In this document: positions 22,039-31,985 of the stretch, in pieces
Layout: each line of letters opens with the position of its first letter
Position numbering within the stretch: position 1 is the first letter of the stretch
DNA from: Ephydatia muelleri
Taxonomy: Eukaryota > Porifera > Demospongiae > Spongillida > Spongillidae
NCBI GenBank assembly: GCA_013339895.1
Contig: JABACO010000032.1
Location: 248,001-312,000, forward strand
DNA: 64,000 nucleotides
Direction of reading: 5' to 3'
Made by a program: the position numbers and the translations under genes
Notes under the pieces: model-generated
What the model saw: the letters and a program-made list of their open reading frames with translations, nothing else
What the model was told of the DNA's origin: nothing
Database searches by the model: none

Positions 22039-25000
22039 CAGCGCCGGGTTAACCGGGGCGCGAGTGGCGCAAATGCGCCAGGCCCACCGAAGATAGGGGC
22101 CCATTTATCTACATAGGTACACGCCTACAATTGATGAATTTAATTAGATGACGTAATGTACGCATATAAATTATGCGCTGTACTTGCGCAAGTTAGCACT
22201 AGCTCCGCATGTGACGATCATGATATGATCTGCAAGTGAAGTGACAATTAGAATAGCATCACTGGTCTTATTATTCTCAAGTTGCCATTATTGCGCACTG
22301 TTTTTGAGCTTGTATAGTACGATGTCTTCAATAAAGAAACATTTGAGCGGCTGTGAAAAGCGACGGAGAAAAGCAGAAGTTTCACAACATCCAAAAATCA
22401 GTTCATTTTTTTCTACATCTACTCTGACTACCGCTACCCAGTCTGCCGCTACCGGTAGCTCTCCATTGCTCACTGCAGACCAGTTTCCATCCGAGCCATT
22501 TGGGTCTTCATCAACTGCCGACGGCAATACAGTAACAGTTGTCACTCATCATGTCGGTGATCTTTTTTCAGCCGTAGTACATACAGAGCCTGCAACAGAG
22601 GCACCACCTGCTTGCATCGAAGAAAGTTTTCAAGTTCCTGAATCTATTCAGATGGATAATTCCCAATGCGAAGATGTCACTGAAACAGTTCATCAAGATG
22701 GTGCAGTATTCCTCCATCAGATGGAAACAGATCCTGCTCTGTGGTCTATTAGTGAGAACATGATACAGTATTGGCTGCGAGTCGGTCCAGAGCTATGTAG
22801 GAACAGGGATGGAGTATATACTAATTCTACAAGGCAAGGAAAGTCAATCAGGTAAATTGCGCATTTGCACGCTCCGCAGCCGTATATATAATTCACACAA
22901 TGTCAAATTGTCACTTGCCATGCAAAGAATGTAATATAAAAAGAAGAGCGAGTAAATGTACACTATCATCGGCGCTATGTAGGCACAGATTTGCACGAAA
23001 CCAGCTATGCGTCATACATGTAGTACTATTAATGCAGTTCACACATGTCATTATATACATGCATGTAAATCTATGAGATAAATAATATATATAATGCTTT
23101 GTACTCTGTCTGGCCCATGTAGGAAGCTAAATGATACAGCGTTCACAACACTGTCTCCAAATGGAGAAAAGGTTGAAAGAAACTGGCTGATGTATTCCCC
23201 ATCAACAGGATGCGTGTTTTGCTTTGTCTGCAAACTGTTTTCTATAAATAGTGCAAGCAATTCCTCTAGTCTAGCAACAACAGGTTTTGATTCGTGGGAT
23301 CATATTGGTCGGCTTAATGATCATGAACGTTCTGTTCAACACAGAGAATCTCTTTCAAAGTATGCTATTCGCCTAGCAAAACACGAGACAATAGACCGTT
23401 GTATCATATAGATAGTTATGCAAGGGAAAATTCATACTGGAAGGAGGTTTTGAGAAGAGTAGTTTCAGTAGTTACGTTTCTTGTCACTCGTGGACTAGCT
23501 CTTCGTGGCAGCAATGAGGTTTTTGGATCAGAGCACAACGGAAATTACCTTCGATGCTTAGAGTTGCTTTCTGAATATGATCCGTTTCTTGCACAACACA
23601 TAGAGAAATATGGTAATAGGGGACGTGGCAATCCATCTTATTATCATCTACAATATGTGAAGAGTTTGTTTTGCTCATGGCAGAGGAAGTGAGGCAAGTT
23701 ATCATTAACGAGATTGCTTCAGCAAAGTACTATTCGTTTAGCGTTGACTCAACACCAGACATCTCACATACGGACCAGCTGACGTTTACAGTTCGCTACG
23801 TTCATGACGCTGGAATACCAACTGAGCGTTTTTTAAAGTTTGAAGAAATACATTCCCACACTGGTTTAAATTTGTTCAACACTTTAATCGACATTCTTAA
23901 AGACTTTGGCTTGATCTCAAAGATTTTCGAGGCCAATCGTATGACAATGCTAGCAACATGTCAGGAAAGTATTCTGGTGTGCAGGCCAGGGTGTTGGAAG
24001 AAAATAATAAAGCATCTTACATTCCTTGCATGGCACACTCGTTAAATCTATCAGGAGTCTCAGCAGCAGAATCTTGTGTCAACGCTGTATCATTTTTTGG
24101 ATTGTTGAAAGTTGTATGCGTTTTTTTTCTGCCTCAACACATCGTTGGAATCTTTTGAGAACAGTGCTTAGTGCTGTCAATGCAGTTGAAAGATCACTTT
24201 TACCAAAACGTCTTTGTGAAACCAGGTGGTCTAGTAGATCGGACGCGCTGAAGTCTTAGTCGCAGCACTATAAGGTATACCATGATGTTTTACAGCAAAT
24301 TGCTGACGATCCCTTGCAAAAGTGTGATACACGATCTGAAGCACTTGCAATGGCAAATATAATGGACACACTGGAAACAGTTTTTATGACAGTGTTTTGG
24401 AGTGCACTGCTTCAAAGAATTCACGAAAGCAGCCAGCTTCTCCAGTCCACTACCATATAAATAGGATCTGCTAGTATTGAAGTCTCTTCTGGGATTTCTG
24501 GAAGCTCAAAGAAGCTTGTTTGATGATTATAAGGCTAGAGCAGTTGCTATTAGCAAGACTCCATGCTTTAAAGAAGTGCGAGTGCGACGAGCAAAGCGCG
24601 TCTTTGGAGATTCTAGTGAGCCTGATGTTGTGATGTCTTCAGAAGAGAAATTAAGAATTGAAACGTTCTACGCTATACTTGATCGTATTGTGACCGATCT
24701 CAACAACAGAATACGTGCATATTCAGAAACGGACACTCGTTTTCTATTCTTAAGACACCATGAACTTCAGAATTTTGATGCCGTAAAAGATTCCTTGTCT
24801 CGATTAACATCGTTCTATTCCGATGATCTTGATGCTGAAATTTTTGATGAATGGTTGCAGTGGACAGAATTTGAGAAGGCTTTGTATCCAAAAGATGCAT
24901 CGAGGAGGCCGGCACATGAAATGCTGTCCACTTTAAGAAAACACCATGTCGAAAGTGCCTTTCCTAACATATTCATTGCACTGCGTATATACTTAACTCT

Positions 25001-25413
25001 TCCAGTATCAAATTGTACTGGAGAGCGGTCATTTAGCCACCTGAAGAGAATTAAAAATGCTCTCCGCTCGACTATGGGTCAAGAACGATTATCGAGCTTA
25101 GCAATATTGAACATAGAATCTGAACTTGTTCGAGAAATCGACTATTCCAAGCTAATCGCCAACTTTGCCGAACTCAAATTACGCCGTAAACCTGTTTAAA
25201 AAGTACAAGGTTGCATTACTATTATTGTAAAAGTAGATCATTCTAATAAATTTGTACAATTGTTATTATATGTTAGAGTATGTGACGCTTGCTGATAGCA
25301 GCGTTCCACAATTGTTAATACAATTAACGCTGTGTGTTGTGAGACTTTTATTACTAAGGGGGCCCATTAAATTTACCCTGCGCCAGGCCCATTAAATGGT
25401 TAATCCGGCACTG
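22039..25413 (+). mobile_element. hAT transposon (3,375 bp) with exact 8-bp target-site duplication
   Basis: The left end CAGCGCCGGGTTAACC pairs with the right end (reverse complement CAGTGCCGGATTAACC), 14 of 16 identical. Both ends are flanked by the same 8 bp GCCGGATC (22031-22038 and 25414-25421), the hallmark of hAT insertion. Subterminal 'tgcgccaggccca' blocks recur at both ends. The interior encodes a broken ZMYM1-like transposase. Removing the element and one duplicate makes 'GCC-GGA-TCC' read straight into the gypsy reverse transcriptase (L-A-G-S-R-L-F), so it inserted into, or at the edge of, that older element. Confidence 0.95.
22322..25199 (+). pseudogene. ZMYM1-like hAT transposase with multiple frame breaks
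   Basis: Exon 1 starts MSSIKKHLSGCEKRRRK, with a PCNA-type 'HPKISSFF' motif, and ends at a donor after KSIR (22853). Exon 2 begins at 23123 in matching phase with KLNDTAFTTLSPNGEKVERN and the TTF zinc finger (W-L-x-Y-S-P then GCVFCFVCKLF). The DUF4371 core (VDSTPDISHTDQLTF, NASNMSGKYSGVQARV, CMAHSLNLSG, LCETRWSSRSDAL) and the C-terminal domain (LTLPVSNCTGERSFSHLKRI, ALRSTMGQERLSSLAIL) are all present but spread over several frames, with breaks near 23395, 23690, 23935, 24110, 24258 and 24455. The element is mobile-looking at its ends yet no longer encodes an intact enzyme. Confidence 0.88.
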
Positions 25414-25421
25414 GCCGGATC

Positions 25422-28184
25422 CAGACTGTTCACAACACTCGACCTAAAAAATGGGTACTGGCAAGTAGAGGTGGAGGAGGCAGATCAACAAAAGACAGCT
25501 TTCAATACGTCAGAAGGTCTGTACCAATTTAACATGATGCCGTTTGGGTTATGTAACGCCTCCGCGACGTTTCAACGGTTAATGGATAGAGTGCTCCACG
25601 GGCTGAAGTGGCACAATTGTTTAGTCTACATTGACGACATTGTGGTAGTAGGAGGCAGCATGCGGGAGCATTTACATAACCTGGGATGCGTGTTGGGTAG
25701 ACTGAGAGAAGCTGGACTGCGTGTAAAACCTTCAAAGTGTAGGTTTTTACAGAAGGAGGTCAAATTTCTATGGGCACGTAGTATCTGAAAATGGGATCTC
25801 AACCGATCCTGGTAAAACCGAAGCAATACAGTAATGGCCGGTCCCTCGTAGCAGGCGTGAATTGCAGCAATTCCTAGGCCTAGCAAATTACTATAGGCGA
25901 CTCATAAAAAGCTTCGCGTTGATTGCCAAACCTCTCCAATATCTAACCGAAAAGAATGCCCCGTTTGAGTGGACTGCAGCATGTCAAAAATCCTTTGACG
26001 ATCTACACAATTGCCTAGCATCGGCTCCCATCCTTGCTTACCCCGACCACTCAAAACCATTCCTTTTAGACACTGATGCAAGCGATGTCGGAATAGGTGC
26101 CGTCCTTTCACAAATCCAGGACAATGGGTCGGAAGGTGTAATAGCGTACGCTAGTCGATCGCTCAGTAGACAAGAACAAAAGTATTGCGTAACCCGAAAG
26201 GAATTATAGCTGTGGTGGAGTTTACACATCATTTCCGACCCTACTTGTTAGGTAAGAAATTCACTTTAAGAACAGACCACAGTTCGCTAATATGGATGCA
26301 TGCAGAATTTCAAGGAACCAGAGGGGCAATTGGCACGTTGGTTGGAAAAGCTCCAAGAATATGATTTTTCCATTTTGCATCGTCAGGGTTCCCGTCACAG
26401 CAATGCAGACGCCCTATCAAGAATTTCGTGTAGGCAATGTGGACGGGGTGATTTGTGCGGGAAAATAGTCGATGAAGTGTGTGCTGTGCATGGATGCTGT
26501 TTTGCCTTATATTCCTCAGACAAACTCTCTAGATGAATAAGTACGGCGCATGCAAGCTGAAGACAACATTGTTGGACCTGTTTTAGAAGCTGTTGAACGA
26601 GGCAAAGTACCAGAACCTGACGTTTCCAAGTCGTGGAGTAGGGAAGCGGCCACGTGTTGTTACAACTATGGGACACATGCACTTATCTGTAACTGTGGGG
26701 TGCTCTGGAGACTGTGTCTCAGAGGGAAAGGAGCGTCGGTCAACTGGTTCTACCGTATAGACTGCATGGGAAAGTCATTCAAGACCTGCATGAAGGTGCC
26801 GTTGGAGCTCATCTGGGAGAAGAATTAAAGGTACTGTCACAACTAAAAGAACGCTTCTATTGGCCAGGGTGCACTGAAGCGGTGAAGACTTGGTGTAGGT
26901 CGTGTACGACTTGCGCATCCAGGAAAATGACAACTCCATGCAGCCAGAAAGGCGGAATTGCACACTATACAGACGGGTTACCCCATGCAGATGGTGAGCG
27001 TCGATATTATGGGACCTCTACCAAAACACAAGATGGCTGTAAGTATGTCTATGGTGGCTATTGACCATTTCACTAGATGGGCAGAGGTGTACGCCATAAA
27101 AACCAAGAAGCCACAACAGTTAGTAAAAAACTGGTTGACGAGATGTTTTGCCGATTCTCGCCCTCCGAACAGTTACACTCGGACCAAGGTCGGCAATTCG
27201 AGTCCGAGCTATTAGCCGAAGTGTGCTCCCTGCTGAAGGTCAGGAAGTCCCATACAACTCAGTACCACCCACCGGGTAACGGTATGGTGGAACGGATTTA
27301 ATAGGACATTACTCAGCATGTTAGCTACCGTCACTCATGACCATCCGAGGGAGTGGGAACAACATATTCGTAAAGTGTGCTTAGCGTATAATTCAAGTGT
27401 TCACTCAGCCACAGGATTTAGCCCCTTTTTCCTCATGTTTGGACGCGAAGCTAAGCTCCCAGTTGACCTCATGTACGGCTCCAACCGGATAGAGGAGAGG
27501 TGTGCAACGGAATACGCCCATAACCTAAGGGAGGGACTTCAGTCTGCATATGCCCTGGTGAGAGAACACTGCAAGGCTGAGCATCGACGGCAAAAGGACA
27601 TATACGACGAGAAGGTCCACGGGAAACCCTTCGTCCCTGGAGAGCTGGTATGGCTACATTCACCAGCTGTCCCGCGCGGTCAGTCAAGAAAACTGCATCT
27701 CCCATGGAAGGGCTCATTGAAAGTCCTAGAGCTGCAGGGGAGATTGTGTATACAAGACTTGCAAGGCCTAGGGGTAAGAAACCCCAATGGGTGCACTTCG
27801 ACAGCACTGAAGCCTTACGTTGGTAGAGACGTACACGACCAAAATGATGCAGCCGACAACCATTTCCCAGCCGCGCAGCAGACAAGCAGTCGAGACGACA
27901 ATTCACAATCTGCAACAACAGTTCAGCAGCCAGTCGGTCAACCTACAATTGCTGATGAATTATTGGACGACGATGATGAGCAGCCCACCGACAACGATGT
28001 CCAGGATGAAGACGGTCCAGCTCCAGTGCCTGATCCACGTCGCTACCCGACCAGGGACCGCCGTATTCCAGAGCGGTACGGAACCGTACCTTCAACACTG
28101 AAAGAAGGGAGTGATGTAATGGTGACGTCTAGCTGCGCATCGCAGGACAGACTGAGACGCGCATCTTACATGTCTGCACCCTGA
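25422..28184 (+). pseudogene. Ty3/gypsy pol remnant (RT, RNase H, integrase)
   Basis: Reverse transcriptase: LFTTLDLKNGYWQVEV, MMPFGLCNASATFQRLMD and the catalytic YIDDIVVVGG. RNase H: FLLDTDASDVGIGAVLS and LRTDHSSLIWM. Integrase: an HHCC-type zinc module (H-x-H region, then CRSCTTCASRK), then DDE-core blocks VDIMGPLPKH, the SDQGRQFESEL block and GMVERI, followed by MFGREAKLPVDLMYG and a polar tail to the stop at 28184. Frame breaks lie near 25785, 25850, 26205, 26290, 26540, 26820, 26960, 27170 and 27300. The gag, protease and most of the RT fingers are missing upstream, where the 22-25 kb hAT element adjoins. It is inactive. Confidence 0.92.
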
Positions 28185-28440
28185 ACCTCACCTGACTGTT
28201 AGATATATAAGTCTCTATTTTTATAGGTATAGACACGTGCTATGTAACTGCCTGTGATTGGATCATTGCTCATATAATCGTTACACAAGTACACATATTT
28301 ATACAGTACAGTTCGTTGTCCCGTTCAGGGTACCGGTACAAGTATAGAAGCGGGCCAGGATTGAACGTGTGTTGGCTGATCAAGGACAGGCTGAGGCGCG
28401 GCTATAAAGCTCAGTTGCCACCTTCGACTTAGAAACATTT
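28185..28440 (+). other. Possible 3' LTR or 3' untranslated part of the gypsy element
   Basis: After the pol stop comes 'tgttagatatataagtctct', a TG start typical of an LTR, with a TATA-like stretch. No second copy is present in the window because the 5' end is missing, so LTR identity cannot be shown. The phrase 'aggacagactgagacgcg' (28144) partly recurs at 28383. Confidence 0.35.
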
Positions 28441-28455
28441 ACGCAAATGCTTATG

Positions 28456-28520
28456 CCGATCTGAGATCTCGTGCACAAGGGTGCTTACATTAGTTCATGA
28501 CGTGAAACACGACTTACTGC
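28456..28520 (-). repeat. Interspersed repeat, partial inverted copy C
   Basis: Its reverse complement matches the end of copy A (20950-21170), including 'cagtaagtc', 'acgtcatgaacta' and 'gtgcacgagatctcagatcg'. Confidence 0.75.
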
Positions 28521-28990
28521 TTGCAATCGTATACATGTATATACAGAGGGATTGAGGGCACATCAGTTTTGTACGGTGGTTAGCTTTGATATCATCCAGA
28601 GGATTTATTACTTGTCCATGGAGATTTAATTACAAATCTTCCCTTATACGATTATTAATTGAAATGGAATTGCTCGCGCACGTGCAGGCCCATTGAATCG
28701 CGGACGACATGCGCAATGAGGGCGTGGCCATAACTTGCAAATCCTTGGACCACAACCACAACTTCCTCAATACAAGTGCTTTGGCGGTCGTTTCACGAAG
28801 ACAACGAATGGGAGCGTGTGCGTGTGCGTGTGTGTGCGCGCCAGCAGATTGTAGTTGTAATTTATTGCGACTTTCCAACGTACCCGCATAAATGTTGCAA
28901 GAACATCATACTGAACACAACCCAGCGAAAAGATCGAACACAATGAAACAAAAGAAGGCCTGCCATCTTAATTGCTGCGCCATTCTACCG
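28521..28990. other. Intergenic region, no recognisable gene
   Basis: Short frames only. The 3' flank of the minus-strand repeat-protein paralogue begins at its right edge. Confidence 0.45.
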
Positions 28991-28996
28991 GGCCAT

Positions 28997-29419
28997 TTAA
29001 TTACGAGGCGGAGGCGCAGTTGGTGCGGGTGTCTGCACCACCGCGATAGGGGACCCAGTTATCGCGGGGGTCTCTGTGGTGGCAGGAGGCGGTGCGGGGG
29101 TAGGTGTCTTCCACTGTGGGGGAAGCAGTTGGTGCGGGGGGCTCCATCGTGGGAAATGGTGGGAACGTGGGATCTGGCGGAAATCCATCCGGAAACTCGT
29201 CATCACATTCGTCTTCCCAGTCGCCGTAACCAGTCATCGGACCATCTTGCATCACGTGCTCCTTCTTGTATGGGTGATCCAATGCTTGTAAGTATCTGCG
29301 GAGGTCAAGAAGCACGTACATGCTCTCCAACTGCATAAACTTTGTAGGCGACACTCACACAGCAAGCTGCAAAGATTAGCTGCAACACACGTTAACATAT
29401 CGCCGCTGAATACTGCCAT
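28997..29419 (-). CDS. Secreted Pro/Thr-rich protein, short paralogue (copy 2)
   Basis: Inverted homologue of the 13.2-14.4 kb gene. It shares the start MAVFSGD, a conserved frame LDLRRYLQALDHPYKKEH, then GYGDWEDECDDEFPDGFPPD, one FPPFPT unit and a Pro/Thr tail ending QTPAPTAPPPRN. It lacks the 27-bp array. A TATA box (TTTATAAAGG) lies about 45 bp upstream of the ATG, and a further 100 bp of promoter is alignable with copy 1. The MAVFSG start and the LDLRRYLQ frame are not in the same frame: relative to copy 1 there is a 1-nt insertion in the signal segment and a 2-nt insertion just after it. The tail also needs a frame change near 29085. Either an unresolved splice or pseudogenisation explains this. 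Function unknown. Confidence 0.55.
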
Positions 29420-30354
29420 GTCGCCAATGTTTACAGTTGGACGCTCCTCCCTCCTTTATAAAAGCCTCGTGTGACCTGTCCTCTAAAGAATGAAATGGTA
29501 TCAATTAAACCGTAATTTGCACCTTTTTGAGCAAATGCAAACATGCAATGTACCGGACAGAGGTTACTTACGAGCATGGCCTTATAAGTTTGCAATTGCG
29601 TGTCAAAGTTGCAATTTCCCTATGCACATTAATATATAGTGTTCTGGTAGACGGCCGGTAACTGTGCACGCCGATGTACACCGGCCTCGCCATATTTAAT
29701 AACGCTTCGAATGCCGGTTCATAATTGGCAGACGAAGTGTATGCCGGCCATAAACAAACGTAACACGGTGTCAATGTCATCTGAGAAACCACATTTAGAT
29801 GGTTTATCATGTGAGAAGGAAACTTGGGCATTTAGGTTGCCCAGCAATCGAGCGGACATCTTTGCATTTTTAAGTCGAAAATATTTTCCGATTGCGTCGA
29901 TCAATGAATAGAGAAAAAATGGAGAGATCATGATGACATATTTATTATGCCATCTGCACTGAAAGGAAAAGTACTAGAAAATGTCAAAGAAAAAGTAATT
30001 GGTTCTTGTGTTATGTAATGCTTTACGTCATTAACTAGTGGGATTATTTAGTAAGGTCTGTGCACGAGATCGTCCCTGCCCTGCGTTAGTTCTCACGGCC
30101 GCTGGTTGGTTGGAGTGTGGCCATTGCGCTGGCTAGATTTGAAGTAGTGTCTATTGGGCTAGCGGAATTAAGTGTCCACTGCGAGAGTGACAACTGGTTT
30201 ATCTGGAATGCTAGCCGATGTTTTATCCTGAGACTGTATCAGGTTTTCTGTACAGCCAGTGCAGATAATTTGCCCGGAGGTGAACATGGCAGGAACATAC
30301 CAAGAAGGTCTTTAGATGCACGTCACAGGTCACTGATTTTCTTCTTCTTGTGTG
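29420..30354. other. Promoter flank of copy 2 and interspersed repeat copy B
   Basis: 29420-29570 is alignable with the 5' flank of copy 1 (shared 'aaattacggtttaat' seen on the minus strand). 29864-30073 is interspersed repeat copy B. No other gene is seen. Confidence 0.6.
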
Positions 30355-30536
30355 CAGTGGCGGCGGAACCGGTCAGGCCGACCAGGCCATGGCCTGACAA
30401 TCTTGGGCCCGACTTCATTAAATATTACAATTAAAATATTCATAGCTTAATTGAATGAATTGTGGGTGGGGCAAAAGGTTTATTATTAATTATTAAACAT
30501 GGCCTGACCAATCATGACAACCTTCCGCCGCCACTG
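30355..30536. mobile_element. 182-bp MITE with perfect 14-bp inverted repeats
   Basis: CAGTGGCGGCGGAA at 30355-30368 is the exact reverse complement of 30523-30536. The inner parts also pair ('ggtcaggcc' near both ends). The interior is AT-rich and non-coding. The CAGTGG-type end suggests a hAT-derived MITE, but the 8-bp flanks (cttgtgtg and aaggggat) do not match, so no target duplication is visible. Confidence 0.85.
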
Positions 30537-31743
30537 AAGGGGATAGCAGCAAGACAGACATTTATAGCGCATACACTTTTGGGCTCTGAAAAAGAACTGA
30601 ATATTTGTGTGCATGGTTTTAAGATGGAACAGGACGCAGCACAATAGAGTCACACTGTCCTTTGTGCAGATAGCGCATCGCGGCAAAAAAAATGGCTAAT
30701 ATCAGTATGCAGTGGTTTTTGTCATGCATAACAGTTTTGGCTGTTCTACATGTACTTCGTCTGATGAAATGCTATCAGTGCTTATTACAACGCTAAAACA
30801 GAAATTACAAATCTCATTTTCAGTTGGGAGCCTTAAAACTAAAAGCAAACGAACCTCCATGTACTAATGTACTAATAGAGTTCAAAACCTCATGGCTCCC
30901 TGTGGCTCACTGTGGCTCACAGGCTTGTTTAATTTTTTGTTAGTTTACTTTTGTGGTCAAATGTTCAACAAGTATTAGCGGCAAAAGTATAAGTCTTCCG
31001 GGGAGTTTTATATGTTACATCCATCATGAGGGCAAATAGATTACGAGAATTTACAACATGGGTGGCAGATATATGATTTGACATGGAATGACTCGCATGT
31101 ATTGCTGTCAGCATGCAGCACCATGCATCAAACATTGCAACTGGCTTTTGATATTTCTGTTGAAAGCATGCCAACAATGTACATGCATGTATTCAGTGAT
31201 ACATCAACCATAGAGAAAGTAATATCACGAGGATTTGACCACGACTATGAAGTCACGCGACCCGTTAGACTCCCGACGATCGGATCTTTCAGCGGCTTGT
31301 TGTTTAAATCGAATGAAAAGACAGATGAGCAATTTTATGTCGCAAAACCGCGTGGTTGTAGAGAACAAAAGGGTACTTGTGATCAATAATTTCGAGCTAC
31401 GTATATTGGCACTTTTGTTATAGCAGCTATACCGCCAAATAAGATTTGGGTGTACAAAACGCTCCTGGCAAAAGATTGGTTTAGAATTTTGCCATTACCA
31501 AACATGAAAACTACAAGGAGACTGTAATTTGACGTATGGTGTACGGACAATAACGGACCTCTAGCTGAGCAAAGTAATATCAAGCAGAGAGCAGAGCGCA
31601 AAACGTATTACAATTAAAGCCTGCAAAGAAACGGACCGCTGAAGGCGAAAATGAAGATGGGTTGTATAAGACAACTGTTGCTTGGCGACGAGACGGGGAG
31701 GCGGTGTATGCATCGAAAGAGTACTACCGATAACGTCACCGCC
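30537..31743. other. Intergenic region, no recognisable gene
   Basis: Only small frames. The longest plus frame (31078-31389) has no recognised domain. Confidence 0.45.
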
Positions 31744-31985
31744 TTCAAAGTACATACCATGTCCTATGTTTATGGGGTTGAGGTACCAGTGTCTTGAAAT
31801 GCAGTTACGAGTTACAATTGCAGCTTGTTGTTTTTGCAATAATGTACAAACTGCAAGATGAAAGTGTTATTAATAATTGCTCTGCACATTGCAATTGCCA
31901 TGCACTGTGGCTGACATAGTGAACAAGCTGTATGCAGACCTGTATTTGAACAATGTGGAGCCTTATGGACAAAGAGGGCGTGGTC
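31744..31985 (+). pseudogene. Inverted duplicate of an exon and intron of the 57-63 kb secreted-protein gene
   Basis: Matches the reverse complement of about 57655-57930: intronic 'gtacataccatgtcctatgt', the following 'caagatgaaagtgtta' stretch, and the exon coding TVADIVNKLYADLYLNNVEP. After 'GVEPYG'-equivalent codons the copy diverges (QRGRGLQKGV) and reaches a donor-like GTATGT at about 32018. The source exon continues instead with VVDGINDDSNVFPYPG. It is therefore a displaced exon copy, probably non-functional. Confidence 0.85.

Noticed and set aside
29200-29330. Resemblance of LDLRRYLQALDHPYK to NPY/pancreatic-polypeptide hormones
   Set aside because: Only a few residues agree, there is no amidation/cleavage site after it, and the context is a Pro/Thr-rich secreted protein.
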